64,000 nt of DNA from Mycolicibacterium arenosum (GTDB lineage Bacteria > Actinomycetota > Actinomycetes > Mycobacteriales > Mycobacteriaceae). The position numbers were made by a program, and so were the translations under genes. How positions within the stretch are numbered: the first letter of the stretch is position 1; every line of letters begins with the position of its first letter. Under the pieces are notes generated by a model. That model was not told the origin of the DNA. It saw only the letters and a list, made by a program, of their open reading frames with translations, and did not search any database. Location of the stretch: positions 180,792-244,791 of the forward strand of contig NZ_JANDBD010000012.1 in NCBI RefSeq assembly GCF_024320865.1, in the 5' to 3' direction. Positions 1 through 10,038 of the stretch are shown here, one piece after another.

Positions 1-101
1 GATGCCGGTCGCTGCACGTCGCTGAACCGCTTGCTTAAGAAGAACACCAGCGCGGTGGTCACCAGTGCCGAGGCACCGTAAATCACTCCGAACAACTCCA
101 T
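1..101 (-). CDS. Small hypothetical membrane protein, partial (C-terminal end outside the window)
   Basis: A reading frame begins with ATG at 101 on the minus strand and runs off the left edge after 33 codons. The visible N terminus (MELFGVIYGASALVTTALVF...) is one hydrophobic helix followed by a basic stretch (SKRFSDVQR), as in a short membrane protein with one N-terminal segment. A GGGGGA stretch lies about 8 nt before the ATG. It follows the YqeY gene on the same strand by 69 nt. The family cannot be named from this fragment. Confidence 0.5.
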   Translation of the reverse strand, partial: MELFGVIYGASALVTTALVFFLSKRFSDVQRPA

Positions 102-141
102 GGGCAGATCCCCCGATCGCTATGTCGTTCGAGCAGGGGTT

Positions 142-159
142 CCCCGCAGCGAAGCGGGG
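142..159 (-). terminator. Possible hairpin terminator after the YqeY gene
   Basis: CCCCGC (142-147) and GCGGGG (154-159) pair across a 6-nt loop, 12 nt after the YqeY stop codon. There is no T-run, so this is a weak call; many mycobacterial terminators also lack one. Confidence 0.3.
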
Positions 160-170
160 CAAACGCGTCG

Positions 171-635
171 CTAGAGCCGATCCTTCGCGGCGGCCGAGAG
201 CCTCGAGGTGTCCGCCTGGCCGCCTGCGATCGCCACCGCGGCCTTGATGACGAGTCCCATGTGCTTCTGATGCGGCCGCTCGCCGATCTCCTCCGCCACC
301 TGGGCGATGGCGGTGTCGACCACGTTGGCCACCTCGTCGTCGTTGAGCTGAGTCGGCAGGTACTCGTCGATCACGCTGGCTTCGGCCCGCTCGTTGGCCG
401 CCAGTTCGCCCCGGCCGTTGGTCACGTAGATCTCGGCGGCCTCGCCGCGCTTGCGGGACTCCCGCGCGAGCACCTTGAGCACCTCGGCGTCGGAGAGTTC
501 GCGGGCCTGCTTGCCGGAAACCTCTTCGGTCTGAACGGCGGCCAGCAGCATGCGGATCGTCGCCGTACGCAACTTGTCCTGCGCCTTCATCGCCGTTTTC
601 AGGTCGGTGCGCAGCCGCTCCTTGAGATCCGCCAT
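171..635 (-). CDS. GatB/YqeY domain protein
   Basis: 154 residues, the usual full length of stand-alone YqeY proteins. The N-terminal helical part (MADLKERLRTDLKTAMKAQD, LRMLLAAV) and the central basic run ARESRKRGEAAEIY, followed by DEYLPTQL, are the family hallmarks. YqeY resembles the tRNA-binding tail domain of the amidotransferase GatB; its own role is unsettled. It corresponds to Rv3688c of M. tuberculosis, and the divergent neighbour is the Rv3689 equivalent, so the order is conserved. The start is ATG at 635, in a 60-nt divergent promoter region. Confidence 0.9.
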   Translation of the reverse strand: MADLKERLRTDLKTAMKAQDKLRTATIRMLLAAVQTEEVSGKQARELSDAEVLKVLARESRKRGEAAEIYVTNGRGELAANERAEASVIDEYLPTQLNDDEVANVVDTAIAQVAEEIGERPHQKHMGLVIKAAVAIAGGQADTSRLSAAAKDRL

Positions 636-695
636 GAGTCGACGCTACCGCCGATCACGTTGTCAATCCCGGAATTCATGACCAGGATGGTGAGC

Positions 696-1847
696 ATGAC
701 CTACGGCGCCGACGGACATCCCCCGCCGCAGGCGCAGTACCCGGCCTACCCGCCGCAGGGTTACCCGCCACCCGGATATCCGCAGCCGGGTTACTACCCA
801 CCGCCGGGCTACTACCCACAGCCGGGCTACGGCTACTACCCGCCGCCGGCGCCCCAGGCGCTGAAACCCGGCATCGTGTCCCTGCGTCCGCTGACGATGT
901 CGGACATCTTCAACGGCGCGGTCTCCTACGTTCGGCTGAACCCGAAAGCCGCACTCGGTCTGACCGCGATCGTGGTGATCATCGCGCAGGCGATCGCGTT
1001 GCTCATCCAGATCGGGCCCATCACGTCGCTCGGCTCACTGGACCCCGAGACCGTGAACGCCACCGGCGGCCTTGGAGTTTCGGATCCGGCGTTCATCGGC
1101 CTCATGCTGTCGAGCATGGCGGGCGCTGCCACCACGACCATCGCCGCGATCGTGCTCAGCGGCCTGCTCACCGTCGTCGTGGGCCGCTCGGTGTTCGGCG
1201 CGAAGATCACCGCAGGCGAAGCGTGGCACCGGGCGCGGGGTCGCCTGCTGCCGCTGCTCGGGTTCACCGCGCTCGAGGTACTCGCCGTCACGGTGCTCGT
1301 CGGAATCGCCGCCGGACTGACCGCCCTGATGTACTACGTGGCGGGGATCGGCGCCGCGGTCGCCGTCGGTCTGCTGCTCCTGCTCGGTGTCGCGGCGCTG
1401 ACGATCTGGGGCGTGACGCTGTTGATCTTCGCGCCGGTCGCCATCGTGCTGGAGCGGGCCGGCCTCGTCGACGCCGTGACCCGGTCACTTGCCCTGGTAC
1501 GCAAGGACTTCTGGCGGGTCCTCGGCATCTGGCTGCTCGGCACGCTGGTGGCCTCGGTCATCGCGGGCACGGTCTCGGTGCCCTTCAGCCTGGTCGGCCA
1601 GCTGATGTTGATGGCGGGCGCATCCACCACCGGAACCGTGGTGGCCTCGGTGCTGATATCCATCGGCGGAGCGATCGGCCAGATCATCACGGCGCCCTTC
1701 ACGGCGGGCGTCGTCGTGCTGCTGTACACCGACCGCAGGATCCGCGCCGAGGCGTTCGACCTCGTCCTGCAATCCGGCGCGACCAACCGGACCGCCGACT
1801 CCGGTGAGGCCATCGACCAGCTCTGGCTGACGCCACCGCAACCGTGA
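696..1847 (+). CDS. Proline/tyrosine-rich multi-spanning membrane protein (Rv3689-like)
   Basis: About 383 residues from ATG 696; ATGs at 678 and 687 are in frame and also possible. The first ~60 residues are low-complexity GYP repeats (YPPQGYPPPGYPQPGY), probably a flexible cytoplasmic tail. The rest holds about six hydrophobic segments alternating with short charged loops. Family: uncharacterised actinobacterial membrane proteins at the head of MoxR-DUF58 operons. The stop overlaps the GTG of the next gene (GTGA at 1844-1847), so translation is probably coupled. Its function is unknown; an envelope or secretion role is inference from context. Confidence 0.82.
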   Translation: MTYGADGHPPPQAQYPAYPPQGYPPPGYPQPGYYPPPGYYPQPGYGYYPPPAPQALKPGIVSLRPLTMSDIFNGAVSYVRLNPKAALGLTAIVVIIAQAIALLIQIGPITSLGSLDPETVNATGGLGVSDPAFIGLMLSSMAGAATTTIAAIVLSGLLTVVVGRSVFGAKITAGEAWHRARGRLLPLLGFTALEVLAVTVLVGIAAGLTALMYYVAGIGAAVAVGLLLLLGVAALTIWGVTLLIFAPVAIVLERAGLVDAVTRSLALVRKDFWRVLGIWLLGTLVASVIAGTVSVPFSLVGQLMLMAGASTTGTVVASVLISIGGAIGQIITAPFTAGVVVLLYTDRRIRAEAFDLVLQSGATNRTADSGEAIDQLWLTPPQP

Positions 1848-2497
1848 TTCCGGTCGACATCGATCGCGACGCCGCACACGACGCCGCGCAGAACGAACTC
1901 GGGAAACCCATCTACCCATCGGAGAGCCTGTGGGACCGGATCACCGGCTGGTTCTCCGAACTGCTGTACCGCATCATGGTCGAGGGCTCGCAGGTGCCGG
2001 GCGGCTGGTTCACCATCACCGTCCTGATCGTCCTCCTCACGATCGCCGTCGTCGTCGCGGTACGCGTCGCGATGCGCACCATGCGGACGAACCGCCGCGC
2101 CGACGTGGCCCTGTTCGGGACCTCGGAGATGAGCGCCGCGCAGCACCGTGGCGCCGCCGAACAGGCCGCCGCACAGGGCGATTGGGCCTCGGCCATCCGA
2201 CACCGCCTGCGCGCGGTCGCGCGTCACCTCGAGGAGACCGCGGTGCTTCACCCGGTGCCGGGCCGCACGGCCACCGAGCTCGCGCGCGACGCCGGAGCCG
2301 TCGTGCCGGGGCTGGCCGGCGAATTGCGCCGTGCCGCGGAGACCTTCAACGACGTCACCTACGGTGAGCAACCCGGCTCCGCAGTGGAGTACCGCGCGGT
2401 CGCCGACCTCGACGACCACCTGCGCGCCCGCGCCCGCTCCGAGCACGCCGACGCGCCGCCCGCGGGGGTGCCCGGCGGGTGGGCGGAGATCCGATGA
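1844..2497 (+). CDS. DUF4129 membrane protein (Rv3690-like)
   Basis: 217 residues from a GTG that overlaps the previous stop by 4 nt. One strong membrane helix (WFTITVLIVLLTIAVVVAVRVAM) lies near residues 45-67. The C-terminal part (AAEQAAAQGDWASAIRHRLRAVARHLEE..., TATELARDAG) is the DUF4129 signature, a helical cytoplasmic domain found beside MoxR ATPases and transglutaminase-like proteins. Its length equals that of Rv3690. The stop overlaps the ATG of the DUF4350 gene (ATGA at 2494-2497). Confidence 0.88.
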   Translation: MIPVDIDRDAAHDAAQNELGKPIYPSESLWDRITGWFSELLYRIMVEGSQVPGGWFTITVLIVLLTIAVVVAVRVAMRTMRTNRRADVALFGTSEMSAAQHRGAAEQAAAQGDWASAIRHRLRAVARHLEETAVLHPVPGRTATELARDAGAVVPGLAGELRRAAETFNDVTYGEQPGSAVEYRAVADLDDHLRARARSEHADAPPAGVPGGWAEIR

Positions 2498-3623
2498 CGA
2501 CAACGGCGATCGGTCCCACGCTGCAGAAGCGGTGGGGCGGCATGAAGTGGGTGCTGCTGACGCTCGTCGCGATCACCGTCGTCTCCGTCGCGACCGCCCT
2601 GCTCACGACCCCGAACCCCGGCGGCCGCATGGAAGCCGACTCGACGTCCCCCGACGGGGCCAACGCGATCGTCACACTGCTGCGCGATCAGGGGGTCGAC
2701 GTCGTCGAAGCCGGCAGCCTCGCCGATGTCGAGAACGCGCTGACGCCCGGCTCGCTGCTCCTGGTGGCGCAGACGTTCTACCTGGTCGACGACGACGCGC
2801 TGCGGACGCTCGCCGGGCTGCCCGGCGATCGGCTGCTCGTCGAGCCGGTGTCGCGGACCAGGGAGGCGCTCGCGCCCGGTATCCGGACGGCCGACACGAC
2901 GTCGTTCGGAGGCGCCCCCGACTGCGACCTGCGTGAGGCGGAGCGCGCGGGCGACGTCGAGTTCGGCGTCAGCGACACCTACGAGGCCGACGATCTCGCA
3001 CTCACGTCGTGCTACGACGGCGCGCTGATCCGGTATCGCGCGGACGGCCGGACGGTCACCGTGGTCGGGAGTGCCGATTTCATGACCAACGCCGGCCTGC
3101 TCACCGACGGCAACGCCGCGCTGGCGATGAATCTCGCCGGGACACGGGAACGCCTCGTCTGGTACGCCCCGCAGCGCGTCGAGGGCGAGTCGGACACCAG
3201 CACGTCGATCATGGATCTGGTCCCCGAACGCATCTTCTGGGTGATCCTGCAGCTGTGCCTCGTCGTCCTGCTGGTCGCGTGGTGGCGGGGCCGCCGCGTC
3301 GGCCCGCTGGTCGCCGAGGACCTGCCCGTGGTGGTGCGCGCGTCGGAGACCGTCGAGGGCCGCGGCAGGCTGTACCGCTCGCGGCGAGCCCGCGACCGCG
3401 CCGCCGACGCGCTGCGCACCGCCGCACTGCAACGGACGCTGCCCCGGCTCGGGCTCGGCGGCCAGTCGCCTCCCGCCGCCATCGCACAGGCCGTCGCGCA
3501 CCGCACGGGCGGTGATCCCGCAGCCGTCGGGTTCTGGCTGTTCGGCCCGCCGCCCACCACCGACGACGAGCTCGTCGAGCTGTCGCATCAGTTGGACCAC
3601 ATCGAAAGGCAGGTCGCCCAGTC

Positions 3624-3627
<4 letters not shown>
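2494..3627 (+). CDS. DUF4350 domain membrane protein (Rv3691-like)
   Basis: 377 residues. The ATG at 2494 overlaps the previous TGA; a GTG 15 nt upstream is less likely. One helix near residues 17-38 (MKWVLLTLVAITVVSVATALL) anchors an extracytoplasmic DUF4350 region (SPDGANAIVTLLRDQGVDVVEA), which is distantly like the glutamine-amidotransferase fold of GldG/IFT52 proteins. A second helix near residue 245 (FWVILQLCLVVLLVAWW) precedes a basic cytoplasmic tail. In such operons this protein is thought to act with MoxR and DUF58; no reaction is established. It overlaps moxR by 4 nt. Confidence 0.87.
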
Positions 3628-4600
<973 letters not shown>

Positions 4601-4601
<1 letters not shown>

Positions 4602-5923
4602 TGGTCCTCACCGGCCGCGCGGGGCTGGTGGCACTGCTGTGTGTTCTGCCGATCGCATTAGCACCCTGGCCCGCAACGGCTTTCGTAGTGCTGCTCGCCC
4701 TGCTCGGCGCAGCGGTGACGGCTGACGTGGCCTTGGCGGCCAGTCCGCGGGCACTGACCTTCACCCGTGACGGCGAGACCGCGGCGCGCCTCGGCGAGGA
4801 CGTCGACGTGCGACTGCTGGTCGAGCACGCGGGACGGCGGCGGTTGCGCGGGCAGGTGCGCGACGCCTGGCCGCCGTCCACGCGAGCAACTCCGCGCAGT
4901 CATCCGGTGAACCTCGCTGCCGGACAACGGGTTCAGCTCGTCACCCGGCTGCGTCCGGTGCGCCGGGGGGATCAGCGGTCGGCTCTGGTGACGGCGCGGT
5001 CGATCGGACCGTTGGGCCTCGCCGGCCGCCAGGCGTCGCATCGGGTGCCGTGGCAGGTCCGCATCCTGCCGCCGTTCCTGTCCCGCAAGCACCTGCCGTC
5101 GCGGCTGGCGAAGTTGCGCGAACTCGACGGCGCGGTGCCCGTTCTGATCCGCGGACAGGGCACCGAGTTCGACTCGCTGCGAGAGTACGTGGTGGGCGAC
5201 GACGTGCGCTCGATCGACTGGCGCGCCACCGCGAAACGGGCCGACGTCGTCGTCCGCACCTGGCGGCCCGAGCGGGACCGGCGCATCGTGATCGTGCTGG
5301 ACACCGGGCGCACCTCCGCCGGTCGCGTCGGCGTCGACCCGACCGCGGGCGACCCCAGCGGCTGGCCGCGCCTGGACTGGTCGATGGACGCGGCACTCCT
5401 GCTGGCGGCGTTGGCATCTCGCGCAGGAGACCACGTCGACTTCGTGGCGCACGACAGGGTGCCGCGCGCGGGTGTGTACAACGCCTCCCGCACCGAACTG
5501 CTGGCACACCTCGTCGAGGCGATGGCGCCTCTGCAGCCCGCGCTCGTCGAGTCGAACGCCCCCGCGATGGTGGCCACCGTGCAGCGCCGCATCCGGCGCC
5601 GCGCGCTGGTGGTGCTGATGACCGAACTGAACTCGTCGGCGCTCGACGAGGGGCTGATGGGCGTGCTGCCTCAGCTGTCGTCGAAACACCACGTGCTGAT
5701 CGCCGCCGTGTCGGATCCGCGGGTCGACCGGCTGGCCGCCGGGCGGGCCGACGCCGCGCAGGTCTACGACGCCGCGTCCGCCGAGCGGGCCCGCAACGAC
5801 CGCGGGCACATCGCGACGCGGTTGCGGCGCATGGGAGTCGACGTCGTGGACACCGAACCGGAGGACCTCGCTCCCGCTCTGGCGGACCGCTACCTGGCGA
5901 TGAAGGCCAGCGGCAAGCTCTAG
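4601..5923 (+). CDS. DUF58 domain protein (Rv3693-like)
   Basis: 440 residues from GTG 4601, the same length as Rv3693. Two N-terminal hydrophobic helices (residues ~4-45) are followed by a beta-rich region and then the DUF58 signature EFDSLREYVVGDDVRSIDWRATAKRADVVVRTWRPERDRRIVIVLDTGR, the start of a VWA-like fold. The DUF58 protein is the usual partner of the MoxR ATPase encoded just upstream. A start at 4439 is open in this frame but lies inside moxR. It converges with the SpoIIM gene, overlapping by 4 nt. Confidence 0.9.
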
Positions 5924-6912
5924 CGGGTCGGCACGACGTCCGGGGCGTTCTCGATGTCCCCGGTTTCGCCTGCGAGCACGGCTCTGCGCCCGAAGTGCAC
6001 GATGTAGGCCAGGAATGCGACCTCGGCGGCGACGCCGATGGCGATCCGGACGAACGTCGGCAGCCCCGACGGCGTGACGAGGGCTTCGATGAGGCCCGAC
6101 AGCAGCAGCACCGCGACCAGGCCGATGGCGACGGCGACCACGGCCCGGCCGCGTTCGGCCAGCACCTGCCCGCGCGGTCGGTCCCCCGGCGCCACCACCG
6201 ACCAGCCCAGCCGCATCCCCGCCGCCGCGGCGAGGAAGATCGCGGTCAGCTCGAGCAGGCCGTGCGGCGTGAGCAGCCCGAGGAACACGTCGCCCTTGCC
6301 CGCGTCGAACATCAATCCGCCCGCGAGGCCGACGTTGGCCGCGTTCTCGAACAGCAGGTACGGGATGGGGATGCCGAGCAGGACCGCGAAGGCGATGCAC
6401 TGCGCGGCGACCCAGGAGTTGTTGATCCAGACCCGTGCCGCGAACGATCCTGCGGGGTTCTCGCTGTAGTAGGACGCGAAGTCGTTGTTGACGAGTTGTT
6501 CGATGTCGCTTGGTGTTCCGACGACTGCCTGGACTTCCGGCGAGTGCGCCACCCACACTCCGATGGCCGTCGCGACGATCAGGAAGCCGACCGCCGAGCC
6601 CAGCCACCAGCGCCACGCGCTGTAGGCGACCACGGGGAACGACACCGTCCAGAACCGGGTGAACTCGCTCCACAACGGCGCGTGCGCGCCGGTGACGGCG
6701 GCCCTGGCCTGCGCGACGAGACCCGAGAGCCTGCCGACCAGCTGCCCGTCGGTCGACGACGTCCGGACCATCGACAGGTGCGTGGAGACGCGCTGGTACA
6801 GCTCGACGAGCTCGTCGACTTCCGCACCCGTGAGGCTGCGGCGTCGCTTCACCAGCTGTTCGAGACGGTCCCAGGTAGCCCGGTGGGTCAGGACGAACGC
6901 GTCGACATCCAC
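5920..6912 (-). CDS. SpoIIM/DUF95 stage II sporulation protein M-like membrane protein (Rv3694c-like)
   Basis: 330 residues from GTG 6912 (MDVDAFVLTHRATWDRLEQLVKRR). The length equals Rv3694c, and the N terminus fits the family better than the longer open frame to 7059. About five membrane segments follow, with the family block FLGLLTPHGLLELTAIFLAAAAGMRLGW. Despite the name, mycobacteria do not sporulate; relatives often sit beside RDD and MoxR genes, as here. Only 28 nt separate this start from that of the RDD gene, so the two share a very compact divergent promoter. Confidence 0.87.
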   Translation of the reverse strand: MDVDAFVLTHRATWDRLEQLVKRRRSLTGAEVDELVELYQRVSTHLSMVRTSSTDGQLVGRLSGLVAQARAAVTGAHAPLWSEFTRFWTVSFPVVAYSAWRWWLGSAVGFLIVATAIGVWVAHSPEVQAVVGTPSDIEQLVNNDFASYYSENPAGSFAARVWINNSWVAAQCIAFAVLLGIPIPYLLFENAANVGLAGGLMFDAGKGDVFLGLLTPHGLLELTAIFLAAAAGMRLGWSVVAPGDRPRGQVLAERGRAVVAVAIGLVAVLLLSGLIEALVTPSGLPTFVRIAIGVAAEVAFLAYIVHFGRRAVLAGETGDIENAPDVVPTR

Positions 6913-6940
6913 TCTGAACAGCCTAGTAGCGTGGGGAGAT

Positions 6941-7837
6941 ATGACGGTCCAACCGGAACCGATGGTGACCGGCGACGCCGTGGTCCTCGACATCCAGATC
7001 GCACAGCTGCCCGTACGCGCGGTGGCGGCGGTCATCGACGTCACCGTCATGTTCGTCATCTACGTGCTCGGCTTCATCCTGTGGGCGATCATGGTGTCCG
7101 ACGTCGATGAGGCGCTCGCGGCAGCAACTCTGATCATCTTCACGGTGCTGGCGTTCGTCGCCTACCCGGTGATCTTCGAGGTCACGACGCGCGGCCGGTC
7201 CCTCGGCAAGATGGCGCTCGGACTGCGGGTCGTCTCGGACGACGGCGGTCCGGAACGCTTCCGGCAGGCTCTGTTTCGCGCGCTCGCCTCGGTGATCGAG
7301 ATCTGGCTGTTCGCCGGGGGCCCGGCGGTCATCTGCAGCCTGGTGTCCCAGAAGGGCAAACGCATCGGTGACGTGTTCGCCGGAACCATCGTGATCAGCG
7401 AGCGCGCGCCGAAGATCGGTCCGCCTCCGCCGATGCCGCCGCAGCTGGCCTGGTGGGCTTCGTCGCTGCAGCTGTCCGGTCTCGGTGCCGAGCAGGCCGA
7501 GCGGGCGCGCCAGTTCCTCGGCCGCGCTTCCCAATTGGAGCCGGTGTTCCGCGACCGGATGGCGCGACAGATCTACGCCGACGTGGTCGCGCGGATCTCA
7601 CCGCCGCCCCCGCCCGACGCGCCGGTGCCGCTGGTGCTCGCCGCGGTCGTCGCCGAACGGCACCGCAGGGAACTCGCCAGGCGTGCGGTGCCCACCGCGT
7701 TCACGACTCCGCAGCCGCCGACGTACCCGCCTCCCGGCTATCAACCGCCGCCCTCGATGGCGCCGCCCTATCCGCCGCAGGCGCCTCCACCAGCGCCACC
7801 CGCGGCGTCGTCGGGAGGGTTCGCCCCGCCGGAGTAA
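6941..7837 (+). CDS. RDD family membrane protein (Rv3695-like)
   Basis: 298 residues from ATG 6941, preceded by GGGGAG. The RDD domain spans residues ~20-150: LPVRAVAAVIDVTVMF starts helix 1, and GRSLGKMALGLRVV followed by KGKRIGDVFAGTIVI is the conserved loop. The C-terminal 60 residues are proline-rich (PPPGYQPPPSMAPPYPPQ), like the GYP tail of the protein at 696-1847, suggesting the two tails may serve a common partner. RDD proteins are small membrane proteins, some of them ion antiporters. The role here is unknown. Confidence 0.88.
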   Translation: MTVQPEPMVTGDAVVLDIQIAQLPVRAVAAVIDVTVMFVIYVLGFILWAIMVSDVDEALAAATLIIFTVLAFVAYPVIFEVTTRGRSLGKMALGLRVVSDDGGPERFRQALFRALASVIEIWLFAGGPAVICSLVSQKGKRIGDVFAGTIVISERAPKIGPPPPMPPQLAWWASSLQLSGLGAEQAERARQFLGRASQLEPVFRDRMARQIYADVVARISPPPPPDAPVPLVLAAVVAERHRRELARRAVPTAFTTPQPPTYPPPGYQPPPSMAPPYPPQAPPPAPPAASSGGFAPPE

Positions 7838-7855
7838 TGGGACACCAATGTCCCA
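7838..7855 (+). promoter_or_regulatory. Candidate LfrR operator overlapping the lfrR promoter
   Basis: TGGGACA (7838-7844), CCAA, TGTCCCA (7849-7855) is a perfect inverted repeat directly after the RDD stop codon. It covers the expected -35 position of a promoter whose -10 is TACATT (7873-7878), 7 nt before the lfrR ATG. An operator here would make the repressor autoregulated and control lfrA in the same transcript, as is known for LfrR in M. smegmatis. Confidence 0.65.
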
Positions 7856-7885
7856 CTTTGAATCAGCTGTGCTACATTGGCGAGC

Positions 7886-8452
7886 ATGAGCGCTCCACAG
7901 TCGTCCGATGGCGGCGCGCGTTCGCGGACCCGAAAGGCGATCCTCGACGCGGCCATGTCCGTGCTCGCCGACAACCCGACGGCGTCACTGGCCGACATCG
8001 CCGCCGCGGCAGAGGTCGGACGCAGCACCCTGCACCGCTACTTCGCGGAGCGCACCGAGCTGCTGCGCGCCCTGGCCCTGCACGTCCACGAGTTGAGCAA
8101 TGCCGCCATCGAGCGCGCCGAACCGGACTGCGGACCCCCGATCGAGGCGCTGCGCCGCGTGGTCGACAGCCAGCTCGACCTCGGGCCGATCGTCCCGTTC
8201 GTCTACGCCGACCCGTCGAACTACGCGGATAAGGAACTGGCCGCGATCCTCGACTCGGGTGACGAGGTGATCGTCGACGTCCTCAACCGCGTCGCCATCG
8301 AGGGTTCGGCGGGACCGCCCGGTTGGCCGCGCACGGTGTTCTGGGCGCTGCTGAACGCCGGAGCAGGCACCGTGAAACAGGGCACGCCGCGCGTGCAGGT
8401 GGTCGACGCCATCATGGTCAGTCTGACCAAGGGCACCATCAAGCCCGAATAA
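7886..8452 (+). CDS. lfrR: TetR-family transcriptional repressor of the LfrA efflux pump
   Basis: 188 residues. The N-terminal HTH (RTRKAILDAAMSVLADNPTASLADIAAAAEVGRSTLHRYFAERTELLRALA) is a standard TetR domain. The ligand domain (ALRRVVDSQLDLGPIVPFVYADPS) is very close to LfrR of M. smegmatis, whose crystal structure binds cationic drugs such as proflavine. It is 32 nt upstream of the LfrA-like pump. The start is ATG 7886, placed 7 nt after a TACATT -10 box, so a leaderless mRNA is likely. Confidence 0.88.
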   Translation: MSAPQSSDGGARSRTRKAILDAAMSVLADNPTASLADIAAAAEVGRSTLHRYFAERTELLRALALHVHELSNAAIERAEPDCGPPIEALRRVVDSQLDLGPIVPFVYADPSNYADKELAAILDSGDEVIVDVLNRVAIEGSAGPPGWPRTVFWALLNAGAGTVKQGTPRVQVVDAIMVSLTKGTIKPE

Positions 8453-8484
8453 AGCTTTCCCCCAAGATATTTCAGGAGTACATC

Positions 8485-10038
8485 ATGTCCACCCGGTGCG
8501 ACGTCGAGCCGACCGCGAGTACACCGCGGCGCGCCTGGTACGCGCTGATCGTGCTGCTTCTACCGGTCCTGCTGGTCGCCGTCGACAACACGATCCTCGC
8601 GTTCGCGCTGCCGAACATCGCCCAGGATCTCCGTCCGTCCGCGCCGACCCAGCTGTGGATCGTCGACGTCTACGCGCTGGTGCTGGCCTCACTGCTGGTC
8701 GCGATGGGCAGCCTCGGCGACCGGATCGGCCGCCGCAAGCTGCTGATGATCGGCGCCGCGGGCTTCGCGGTCGTATCCATCGTCGCCGCCTTCGCACCGA
8801 GCGCCGGGTACCTCGTCCTGGCCCGCGCGGTCCTGGGCTTCTTCGGCGCCATGCTCATGCCGTCGACCCTGTCGCTGATCCGCAACATCTTCGCCGACGC
8901 GTCGGCACGCCGGCTGGCCATCGCCATCTGGGCGTCGTTCTTCACCGCGGGCTCGGCCCTCGGCCCGATCGTCGGCGGTGCGCTGCTCGAGCACTTCCAC
9001 TGGGGCGCGGTGTTCCTGGTCGCCGTACCCATCCTGTTGCCGCTCCTGGTGTTCGCGCCTCGGCTGGTGCCGGAGTCGCGGGACCCGAATCCCGGCCCGC
9101 TCGACCCGGTGAGCGTGCTGCTGTCGTTGACGACGATGCTGCCGCTGGTCTGGGCCGTCAAGACCGGTGCCCACGACGGCCTGTCGTGGTACGTCGGCGC
9201 CGCGCTCGCGATCAGCGTCGCTTCCGCGGTCGTCTTCGTCCGACGCCAGAACCGCAGCGCCACACCGATGCTCGACATCGAACTGTTCGGCTACGCCCCC
9301 TTCGCGTCGTCGATCATGGCGAACTTCCTCTCGATCGTCGGCCTGATCGGCTTCATCTTCTTCGTGTCGCAGCACCTGCAACTCGTCCTCGGCCTCACCC
9401 CGCTGGAGGCGGGCCTGGTGACGCTGCCGGGCGCGCTGTTGTCGATGATCGCGGGTATCGGCGTGGTGCGGTTGATGCGATGGTTCGCGCCGCACCAGGT
9501 GGTGATCGTCGGCCTCATCCTGGTGTCCGCGGGTTTCTTCATGATCCTGGCGTTCCGCCACGATCTCACCGTCGCCGCGATCATCGCGTCGTTCATCGTG
9601 CTGGAGATCGGCGTCGGCGCGTCCCAAACGATCACCAACGACACCATCGTCGCGTCGGTCCCACCGGAGAAGGCCGGTGCCGCATCGGCGGTGTCGGAGA
9701 CGGCCTACGAACTCGGTGCGGTCGTCGGCACCGCCACCCTGGGCACGATCTTCACCGCGTTCTACCGGACGAACGTCGACGTGCCGCAGGGGTTGACGGC
9801 CGGGCAGACCGCCGATGCCGGCGAGAGCATCGGCGGCGCGGTCGCGGTGGCGCGTGATCTCCCCGCCGACACCGCGACGCGCCTGCTCGATTCGGCGCAC
9901 ACGGCGTTCGACTCCGGCATCGCGCCGACGTCGATCATCGCGGGAACGCTGACGCTCGTCGCCGCCGGTGTGGTGGCCTACGCGTTTCGCGGCGTCAGCC
10001 GCGTTGGAGCCCGACGACCATCAGCACCGAACCGATGA
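8485..10038 (+). CDS. lfrA: LfrA-like 14-helix drug:H+ antiporter (MFS, DHA2)
   Basis: 517 residues with a good ribosome site (AGGAG at 8474). The motif-A loop GSLGDRIGRRKLLMIG, the motif-C region FTAGSALGPIVGGALLEHFHW and about 14 hydrophobic segments mark DHA2 pumps. Long stretches (DASARRLAIAIWASFFTAGSALGPIVGG; SVPPEKAGAASAVSETAYELGAVVGTATLGTIF) match M. smegmatis LfrA, which exports fluoroquinolones, ethidium and acriflavine at low level. It follows lfrR in the same transcript and overlaps the convergent DUF1772 gene by 44 nt. Confidence 0.9.
   Translation: MSTRCDVEPTASTPRRAWYALIVLLLPVLLVAVDNTILAFALPNIAQDLRPSAPTQLWIVDVYALVLASLLVAMGSLGDRIGRRKLLMIGAAGFAVVSIVAAFAPSAGYLVLARAVLGFFGAMLMPSTLSLIRNIFADASARRLAIAIWASFFTAGSALGPIVGGALLEHFHWGAVFLVAVPILLPLLVFAPRLVPESRDPNPGPLDPVSVLLSLTTMLPLVWAVKTGAHDGLSWYVGAALAISVASAVVFVRRQNRSATPMLDIELFGYAPFASSIMANFLSIVGLIGFIFFVSQHLQLVLGLTPLEAGLVTLPGALLSMIAGIGVVRLMRWFAPHQVVIVGLILVSAGFFMILAFRHDLTVAAIIASFIVLEIGVGASQTITNDTIVASVPPEKAGAASAVSETAYELGAVVGTATLGTIFTAFYRTNVDVPQGLTAGQTADAGESIGGAVAVARDLPADTATRLLDSAHTAFDSGIAPTSIIAGTLTLVAAGVVAYAFRGVSRVGARRPSAPNR

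Noticed and set aside
719..860. Tandem repeat suspected in the CCGCCGGGCTACTACCC-type stretch
   Set aside because: It is simply the coding sequence of the GYP-rich tail; the copies are imperfect and not an independent repeat element.
4658..6673. 671-codon open frame on the minus strand
   Set aside because: It lies opposite the DUF58 gene and runs into SpoIIM in another frame; composition is Arg/Gly/His-rich nonsense typical of shadow frames in GC-rich DNA.
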